Source: Hepsetus odoe
Lineage: Eukaryota; Chordata; Actinopteri; Characiformes; Hepsetidae
Assembly: GCA_017165825.1 (NCBI GenBank)
Contig: CM029387.1
Coordinates: 4,658,435 to 4,722,434 of the forward strand
Reading direction: 5' to 3'
Length of the DNA: 64,000 nt
A model generated the notes under the pieces. That model searched no databases, was not told where the DNA came from, and saw only the letters and a list, made by a program, of their open reading frames with translations. The translations under genes and the position numbers were made by a program. This document shows, piece by piece, positions 56,381 to 64,000 of the stretch (its first letter is position 1; each line of letters begins with the position of its first letter).

Positions 56381-56485
56381 AGTGATGGGGACAGTACCTT
56401 GCTCAAGGGTACCTCAGGACAACCTCCAGCTCTGGGATTTGAACCCACAACCCTCTGATCCTGGGCTTAGTCTCTAAATGCTAGT
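56381..56485 (-). mobile_element. tRNA-derived SINE fragment
   Basis: 'ttgctcaagggtacctcagg', B-box-like GGGATTTGAACCC, and a truncated head. Confidence 0.78.
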
Positions 56486-57956
56486 TAAATGCCTTAACCC
56501 TTTATGAGCTGTGAGGCTGCAGGAACCCGTCCCATCCTTAAATGGAACTTTTAAACTTCTCTCCTTTCATACAACATACAAGTTTGAGCTCTGTTATAGG
56601 CTCCGGCACCCTCTGGTTTAGGTAAGTGGCTCGGCGGCTCATTTTTAATAATAAGATGAAGTTACCTTTAGTTCGGTTTAACAAAACTAGGCGCGTTCAA
56701 TACTTTTTTTTTTCCGTCAAAATCGTCAAAAATACACAGCACTGCTTAGAAACAGTCGTAACAACAACCGAGCCTGCTTTCTGTTGGTCTTCCACTGAGC
56801 TGTAACTCCAATGTGCACAACCAGCAAAGTGAACCTGAAACATCCGACATGTCTTAACTGACTGACTATATCTCGAGTCTATGTCTTCATCCCACATTTC
56901 AAGCCATAAACCACCTAAATAAGCAAGCGTCACGGGAGGACACAGCGACTGGTGAAAGCTGGATGTTTTGGAGAACCATCTTTTTCCATCTGTGGTGTTA
57001 ATTTTCAATTGGCTCGTACATACAAAAGCCAATGTCTTCGGTTCCCTTGTGGGATTCTTCCAAGTGTTTGCATCAATTGCTAGGGAGACAGCGACACTAG
57101 AGTTTCCAACAAAACAGCCGGCTTTGGGAAGACCACACGGCTGATCTCGTGTGATTTAATTATGGTAAATGGAGAGAGAGAGAAAGAGGGAGAGGGAAAG
57201 TGGATTTTGATGCGGGAATGAGGAAAAGGAGAAAATGAGAGACAGAAGAGGAGAAAAGAGAAAGGGTGCCATAAATTTCTTTGAGGGTGCAAGCTATCAA
57301 AAATGAAACGGGGAAAGAGGGTTTGCTCTGTAAGGCAAACCTCAGAGGTCAGAGACTTCGGCTTGAGTCTGAGAGAGGGTGTGTGAGAGAGAGAGTCAGT
57401 GTTTTCAAGGGCAAAAACATTAAATCTGTGGTGTCAAAACAAATTCTCTGGCGAGACTAACTGCATTCTGACTATCTTACTAATGCAGACTTTACTGCAA
57501 ACAAGAAGGAAAACACTCCGTTAGGTCATCAAGATGAGTTTGGTCAGTTTGTTTAAGCCGCAGTGCTTTTTTATTATTTTTCACAATAGACCTTGCTCAC
57601 GTGTCTCACAGGCTCTAATGCTTATATAAAGAACTGACAGATACTCTTCCTAGGGATTAGCAGAGGACTGTTCCTTTAAAAGTCATTTTAAGTGCATAAG
57701 GGTCATTTCGACTGACCTATTTGAGGATAGCTTTCTTCAGAAGCAGCTCCTTTTGAAATTGTTTCTAAAATGTACCAAAACCAGTGCATTATCATTCTGC
57801 AGGTAAGCTGTTCCCGTTCACACCGACGTTATAATGAGACATTTTTTTAAATAATTCGAGAGATGCAGATTTTGGAATGAGACAATACAGAGTATCAACG
57901 ATAGCCTGTTTAATATTAAGTCATGTTGGACATGATCATTAACAGATGAACTATGA
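56486..57956. other. Intron 3 stretch without recognised genes
   Basis: Purine-rich (GAGA) patch at about 57170-57260. No exon or RNA gene. Confidence 0.5.
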
Positions 57957-59037
57957 GTGAGTGAGTGAAGGAGGCAGCGACGGAGGGAGCGAGGGAGCGT
58001 GAGAGGGAGGCAGTGATGGAGGGAGCAAGGGAGCAAAGGAGGGAGGCAGTGACGGAGGGAGCAAGGGAGCGTGAGAGGGAGGCAGTGACGGAGGGAGCGT
58101 GAGAGGGAGGCAGTGACGGAGGGAGCGAGGGAGCGAAGGAGGGAGGCAGTGATGGAGGGACTGAGGGAGCGTGAGAGGGAGGCAGTGATGGAGGGAGCGA
58201 GGGAGCGTGAGAGGGAGGCAGTGACGGAGGGAGCGAGGGAGCGTGAGAGGGAGGCAGTGACGGAGGGAGCGAGGGAGCAAAGGAGGGAGGCAGTGACGGA
58301 GGGAGTGTGAGAGGGAGGGAGTGATGGAGGGAGCAAAGGAGGAAGGCAGTGACGGAGGGAGTGAGGGAGCGTGAGAGGGAGGCAGTGAGGGAGGGAGCGA
58401 GGGAGCGTGAGAGGGAGGCAGTGAGGGAGGGAGCGAGGGAGCGAAGGTGGGAGGCAGTGATGGAGGGAGCGAGGGAGCGTGAGAGGGAGGCAGTGATGGA
58501 GGGAGCAAGGGAGCAAAGGAGGGAGGCAGTGACGGAGGGAGCGAAGGAGGGAGGCAGTGACGGAGGGAGCGAGGGAGGGAGGCAGTGAAGGAGGGAGCGA
58601 GGGAGGGAGGCAGTGACGGAGGGAGCGAGGGAGGGAGGCAGTGACGGAGGGAGCGAAGGAGGGAGGCAGTGACGGAGGGAGCGAAGGAGGGAGGCAGTGA
58701 CGGAGGGAGCGAGGGAGCGAAGGAGGGAGGCAGTGACGGAGGGAGCGACGGAGGGAGGCAGCGACGGAGGGAGCGACGGAGGGAGCGACGGAGGGAGGCA
58801 GTGACGGAGGGACCGAGGGAGGGAGGCAGGCATAGACGGAGGGAGCGAGGGAGCGAAGGAGGGAGGCAGTGACGGAGGGAGCGAGGGACCGAAGGAGGGA
58901 GGCAGTGACGGAGGGAGCGAGGGAGGGAGCGATTGAGGGAGTGAGGGAGGGAGTGAGGGAGGGAGTGATAAGGGAGTGATGGAGGGAGGGAGGGAGTGAT
59001 GGAGGGAGGGAGGGAGTGAGTGAGGGAGTGAGGGAGT
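57957..59037 (+). repeat. Purine-rich minisatellite, about 1.1 kb
   Basis: Roughly 30 units of 28-44 bp built from GGAGGCAGTGACGGAGGGAG plus a variable number of GAGC, GAGG or GTGAGAG blocks. The most regular form is 36 bp. The + strand is almost all G and A with a single T and one or two C per unit. The array degenerates to GAGGGAGT repeats near 58930-59037. Long Ser/Pro/Leu-rich frames on the minus strand are a by-product of the missing stops. Confidence 0.95.
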
Positions 59038-59059
59038 CAGGCTACTTAAGTGCCTCACA

Positions 59060-60460
59060 TTTTGCCATTAAAGTTCAGTGCAAAAGACTCTCCAGATGAC
59101 AGTCCAGTGTTGTGACTTGTTGCAACATGTCCAAACATCAATCACAACATTGCAAAAACTCTCTGCTGGTTCTGATGAACTATTGTTGTTCGAAAGCAGT
59201 CACTAAAAGTAGGAATATTTTAGTCAGTTGTTCAGATATTAATACATTTTTTTGTTGTCATCATGATTTTACATCATGATTTTGCTTCAAACTGCTGATG
59301 CAGAATGAAATAAAGTTGCCCCGGTATTTATGAGGCAGTGTAAAACAGCCTGGGAGTCTGTTGCACACACGCACACTCACTCTCTCACTCTCTCACTCTC
59401 TCTCTCATATATCGAGCTAATCTTACAGGAAACCAGACCCATCTAATTTCTCAAACTAACATTATTTTCCGTGCTGACTCAGTGGACGGACCGGGTTCTA
59501 ACCACCTTAACAGCACTGAGGAATCTATCATTCTTGTCAGCATTGTGATTTTTGAATCTGCTGCAGAAACAGAAGGAGCAAACCCTTAAGACTAATGCCT
59601 TTCATCAGCTCAAATGGGTTTAAATTCCCCACAGCTTTGCCAAGGCTGATGTTTTGGTGAAAATACCTGTGAATTCTTAAGGCAGCACTTTCCTGGATTC
59701 ATTCTGAATAAAAGGCCATTTATTTTGAATGAGGCAGCTTTAGATTGTGTTTTTTCTTTTTTTGTGATCTTGATGAATGCACTTGAGGAGTTTTTTCTTT
59801 GCTATATCACAAAGTTCATCTAGTTCTGACCGATATCCTGCAGCACGGCAGATCACAAATCACCTCAGCGGCTGCGCGTTTCCGAGCTGGATGCTGTAGG
59901 AGCGTGAAACGTGGGTTTTTTGTAAGGAAGGACAGGGAGCACTGTAGTTCTTGTAAATGAATCAGAAGCTCCTGTCTCTATGCAGGTGTTAAATACATAG
60001 AGCAGCTCTTTTTCCTTTGGAATCAATAAATGTCCAACATGTCCTCATACGAGTCAGTACACAGACATAGCCATGACAGACCATGTGTTTTATTCAGTAG
60101 GGCACATATTGGTATGAGAAGTGTTTATGGTTTCTCACTATCCTGGAAATATTGCGTTTCTCAGTTCTTCCTTCTTCCTTCCAAGAACGCATCTGAAGAT
60201 TGAATGCTCCTTCAGATGTGGTTGATGAATTCAGCCTTTGTTTCCCAGGCTGTGAAGGATCTAACGGGTCGATCCTCTTCAGCTCCACCTGCCCAAGATT
60301 CATTGCACGCAGGGACAATAGACAATGCAGAAAAATTAATAGATAAAAATGACAAAACAGCAATCTGTTGTTCTCTTGCTGCTGCTGGTGAGTTTGTAAA
60401 GCTTCAGGACAAGCTGCTTCATGAGGCAGGTTGTGAAATTCTTCATAGACTGCAGGAGCG
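59060..60460. other. Intron 3 stretch without recognised genes
   Basis: No supported exon. Short (CT)n near 59378-59404. Confidence 0.5.
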
Positions 60461-60469
60461 GCAGAGGTG

Positions 60470-60632
60470 AACTTGTGGTTGGGGACAAGGCCCCAGGATT
60501 GGAAGTCATGGGTTTGAATCCTGGTCTAATTGGTTGCCCTGAGTTACCCTTGAGCAAGGTCCCATCCCTGCCACTGCTCCCCGGGTGCTGGGCAGAGCTG
60601 TGCCCTGCTGCACAGTGTGTCTGGGTGATGGC
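60470..60632 (+). mobile_element. tRNA-derived SINE, diverged
   Basis: B-box-like GGTTTGAATCC, central 'ttacccttgagcaaggtccc', tail up to 'gtgtctgggtgatgg'. Confidence 0.75.
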
Positions 60633-60639
60633 TGTTATC

Positions 60640-62430
60640 CACTATGCTGTCCAGCTGTTCTTATCATCAATATTATAGTAATATAACCATGAAATAGTTC
60701 ATATTTTACTGCATTGTACTGTGCGCATCATATCGCACCACAATGTATCATATTAAGCGCTATATCATGATGTTGTATCCCACTGGCTCAAAATGTATCA
60801 TATCTTGTTAGTTAATAATATACTGTAATATACTGGGTCATGATATAGAGCCTTTTACAGTCTTTGATCAAAACGTTGCATATTATGTTATAATCTGAAT
60901 TATATTATATTATAACTAGTTTCTATCAACAATAATACTATCAGGAGGAAAAAAAAACATCTTAGCATTGCATTTTGAAAAAAGAGAACAATGTATCCCA
61001 TTAGTCTCAGACTAAAACCTTAAAAATATGGACGATTACATAACAGAATGGCAATAATTGCTCCAAAAATTATATTTACATTCACTAATTCTATTTTCCA
61101 GAGTAAATACTTTGCTTTTTGCATAGATCCCCAGAGGATCATTTAAGTACCTGGACACTTCCAGAATGCACTGCTTCCAGAGCAAACAGACAGCTTGCAG
61201 GGAACCAAAAGTAATTGGACTGTGGCTCCGTTCTTTTATGGCTAATTATGTGTCATTGCAGATCTAGAGCTGATTTTACCTCAATTTCATTAAATGCTGC
61301 AGATTGTTAGGAAGTAAGAATGTGATAGACAGTCCGACAAATATGATTGAGAGACAGAAGACGGGAAGCAGGGTTTATAGAGTGCAAAGCAGCTGCGGAC
61401 AAAAAGCCCAAGTCCCGCCATGCATTTCAGCGAGAGGACCACAGAGTGCTGAGAAAGCCGGGATGCTTCTGTAGCTGATCCTTACACAAATAAACCTGCA
61501 TCGCGGACCACCACCGCACGCAGCAACCCAATATCCCCACAGCGCACAGAGCGAGATGCCAGCAATGGGCGAGCGAGAGAGCAGGTCACTCCAGCGAGGA
61601 AAGAAAGGCTTGCGGGTTAAGACCTCTGCTGGGTTCAACTCTCTATTGAGCCTAATTGGAGAAATATTAGATTCACGGGATGTGTTCAACTCCCGAAAAA
61701 GAAACCCGCCACTGCTTCACCCGTTTCCTACAACCATCCCTGCGATTTCTGGATTTACTGGGTTTCATTTGGCAAATGTTCTTGTCTCCAGATGTGAGGA
61801 TATGTTTGCATGGCCAGTGCTTTCTGAGGTTCTATTTTAAGAGGTTCTTTTAATTTTCATGCCTAGAACTGGTTTTCATCATCACCTAGAGGATCAGTGT
61901 GGAGCATCAGTTAATGTGAATTGGCCTTTAAACCTTTAGACCCCAAAATAAACAATCTGATGAGCTCTTCTGGAACGTGGCTTTCTGAAATCAGCATGGA
62001 GCTGTGGGTCCAAGACTGAAAGAAAAACAGGCTTTAAAATGGCTAGAAATCTGAATAATAAAGAAGAAAAATAAGAATAAAGAAAAAATGAAAAACAAAC
62101 TGACTAGAACAACTAAACATGCAACATATGATTTTAGGGATGAATATGATCAATCAAATGTACCATGTCATGCCCATAACTAACCAAGGGTTTTAAAAGT
62201 TTATCAAATAAAAAAAAAAAAAACTTCCGTGTCATTACTGTTGTCTGAGTCAGACTGTCAGACTCCTCCTCTCCTCTGTTTTGTTACAAACTGAAAACTG
62301 TTAAGAATATGAATATTTAAAAAAAGATATCTTCTAAGCATCGCTGTAATTATTGTATTTTCCATCAGAACACATTTCTGGAAATTACAGTTGCAGAACA
62401 GCCAAACAGAGGTTCCTACAGGGGACCTCT
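60640..62430. other. Intron 3 stretch without recognised genes
   Basis: AT-rich, with TATA/ATAT-rich patches at about 60700-60930. No exon or RNA gene. Confidence 0.5.
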
Positions 62431-62805
62431 GTTACAAAATGCAAAGTGAGCGAACAAAAGAAAAATCTAAATCAGATCAATATCTGGTGTTCCTACCTTT
62501 TGCCTTCAAACCAGCATCAGTTCTTCTGGCCCCACAGAGCCCTGATCTCAACATCATCCAGTGTGACTGGATCACATGAAGAGACAGAAGGATGTGAGGA
62601 AGCTACATCCACAGAAGATCTGTGGTCAGTTCTCCAAGATGTTTGGAACGACCTACCAGCCGAGTTCCTTCAGAAACTGTGTGCAAGTGTACCTAGAAGA
62701 ACTGATGCTGTTTTGAAGGCAAAGGGTGGTCACACCAAATATTGATTTGATTTAGATTCTCTTTTGTTCATTCACTGCATTTTGTTGATTAAATAAATGA
62801 TAGAC
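62431..62805 (+). pseudogene. Tc1 transposase C-terminal remnant, sister of 52390-52936
   Basis: The + frame encodes QSPDLNIIQCDW, a decayed SPDLNPIE-type motif whose catalytic Glu position is lost. In a second frame it reads EDLWSVLQDVWNDLPAEFLQ, then KGGHTKY and a stop. It begins with the same 'caaaatgcaaagtgagcgaa' inverted arm as the element at 52390 but lacks the outer terminal repeats on both sides. Confidence 0.75.
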
Positions 62806-62817
62806 CTTCCACAGGTG

Positions 62818-62896
62818 ATTGCATGGGTTAAATGCAGAGGTCCAATTTTGTTGTGGTTCACTGTGTGCTGTGCTGTGACCTTGCAATGACAAGAAC

Positions 62897-62902
<6 letters not shown>
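62818..62902 (+). mobile_element. SINE tail fragment
   Basis: Only the 3' part is present: 'catgggttaaatgcagaggt' to 'tgcaatgacaagaacttt'. It runs directly into an (AT)n repeat. Confidence 0.75.

Positions 62903-62949
<47 letters not shown>
62901..62949 (+). repeat. (AT)n microsatellite
   Basis: About 24 AT units. Confidence 0.97.
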
Positions 62950-62952
<3 letters not shown>

Positions 62953-64000
62953 TTTTTTATTAAATACAATTATAAAAGAAAAAAATATCATATAAAGTAC
63001 TGTATATCCCTAAGTGTAAACACCCGCCAAATGGTGTTTTATTGATTTTCTAAACGGAAAGAAGTTCTTCTTCCTCTGTAGAGAGTGTACAACACACTGG
63101 CTGTATTCCCACAGTCACTCAATGACTTTGCAGGTTTCGGACTGATGGAAAACGATGAGAGTCAGAAAGTCTAAGAATGGAAAATTAAATTCTGTTTATC
63201 AGCACTGATAGATGACCAGCACTCATTTCCTCGTTCTGTAAACATGACTCTGTGTTCAGAGCATTAGTGCATGTGAGCTGAATTTCTTTATTAATATAAA
63301 ACAATGAACCATAGCCTGCTTTTCAGACTGGGAGGAATGGAGTTCAACTCTGCGCTAGAACTGGTTATGTATGAGTGCGTTCCTGAATGTATTTGGTCAT
63401 ACACAGTTTCGGTTGAGCATTAGACATCCAGAGTGTAAATACAATAAATGATCTCTCTCAAAATGATATCCCTCCTGAATATTTCAGTATTATTACCATC
63501 TGGATGTATTTTATGCTGCAATAATATATTCTCAAAAAAAAATACATGAGTGATTTTGTTACACTTCTTTATTCTCTCTATGTAACTAATTTAGAATTTA
63601 ACTCCCTATATGAAATAAAATAAACCGAATATTTATGTAACAAGCAATTTGCACTTAAATTCTGCACATATACATTTGATTTGCATAGAATATCAACTTT
63701 TTTAATGAATAAACTTGCACCATTTGAATTTGGCTTTGAATTTTGTTAGGTTCAAATGACAATTTTTATCATGCTATTTATATGTAGTTACATTTTAGTT
63801 TCATTTACTTCAACTTTCATTAAATTCACCATCCGTATTTATATTAACTTTTCATTTTATTTCCATTCTGCACCATTTGACAACATTGCAATGGATTGTT
63901 TTCCCACGACAATAACCCTTGTTCAGATTAAAGTCTATTTTACTTCTCTTTACTTATGTACACGTGATATTAACTGAAAATATGGAATCTTTGCTCTAAA
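62950..64000. other. Right end of window, intron 3, nothing recognised
   Basis: Very AT-rich. The next glypican exon was looked for (frame continuing from phase 0 with a cysteine soon after the junction) and not found. Confidence 0.5.

Noticed and set aside
57916..59058. 380-codon minus-strand ORF, Ser/Pro/Leu-rich
   Set aside because: It is the translation of a purine-rich minisatellite. Several frames on both strands are open for the same reason, and there is no non-repeat domain.
60204..60470. 88-codon ORF that could be a further exon
   Set aside because: No similarity to the expected next glypican exon, no cysteines in the right pattern, and the end merges into a SINE.
1..64000. miR-17-92-type microRNA cluster, which neighbours GPC5 in mammals
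   Set aside because: I looked for miR-17, -18, -19, -20 and -92 seed-containing hairpins and saw none. If conserved, it would lie upstream of the window.
1..64000. CRISPR arrays, operons, bacterial-type elements
   Set aside because: Tandem repeats here lack regular spacers, and all signals (splice sites, SINEs, Tc1) are vertebrate.

Overview
The window looks like a gene-poor stretch of a teleost fish genome. It is AT-rich with long introns. It is dense in tRNA-derived SINEs, degenerate Tc1/mariner transposons, LTR debris and (CA)n, (CT)n and (ATGG)n microsatellites, a mix typical of ray-finned fish. I cannot name the species. One real host gene is supported: a glypican, most likely gpc5, on the + strand. 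Its first three coding exons are at 561-711, 21705-21866 and 50651-51357. All have consensus splice sites and compatible phases (1, 1, 0), and together they encode 340 residues. The later exons (last cysteines, glycosaminoglycan sites, GPI signal) are not in the window, so intron 3 runs off the right edge.

Layout. Positions 1-720 hold a purine simple repeat, a CpG-rich 5' region with a pyrimidine tract, and exon 1. Intron 1 (712-21704) carries Tc1 remnants, SINEs and a 4.1 kb LTR-bounded element at 8217-12337. That element lies on the minus strand and is bordered by a 5-bp target duplication. It has no pol domain that I can recognise. Instead it contains a fragment resembling the IQ-repeat region of the spindle protein ASPM, an unidentified coiled-coil-like fragment and a GC-rich, internally repeated module. 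Intron 2 (21867-50650) holds about a dozen SINEs, several broken Tc1-like elements (one with an inverted/direct repeat end structure), and a solo LTR and a SINE inside one inverted-repeat element. Intron 3 (51358 to the end) holds a foldback Tc1 derivative, more SINEs and a 1.1 kb purine-rich minisatellite at 57957-59037.

The SINEs share a tRNA-like head with an RNA polymerase III B-box and a conserved central segment. Some copies end in a different, LINE-like tail with ATGG or ACTG repeats. Several have clear 11-13 bp target duplications, so that composite form has been mobile. Long intron stretches outside these features show no coding or RNA gene that I can support.

Most predicted short ORFs are microsatellite translations or lie inside repeats. 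The strongest unusual candidate is the LTR-bounded element with apparent host-gene cargo. Family names are given from memory of their motifs and were not checked by database search.
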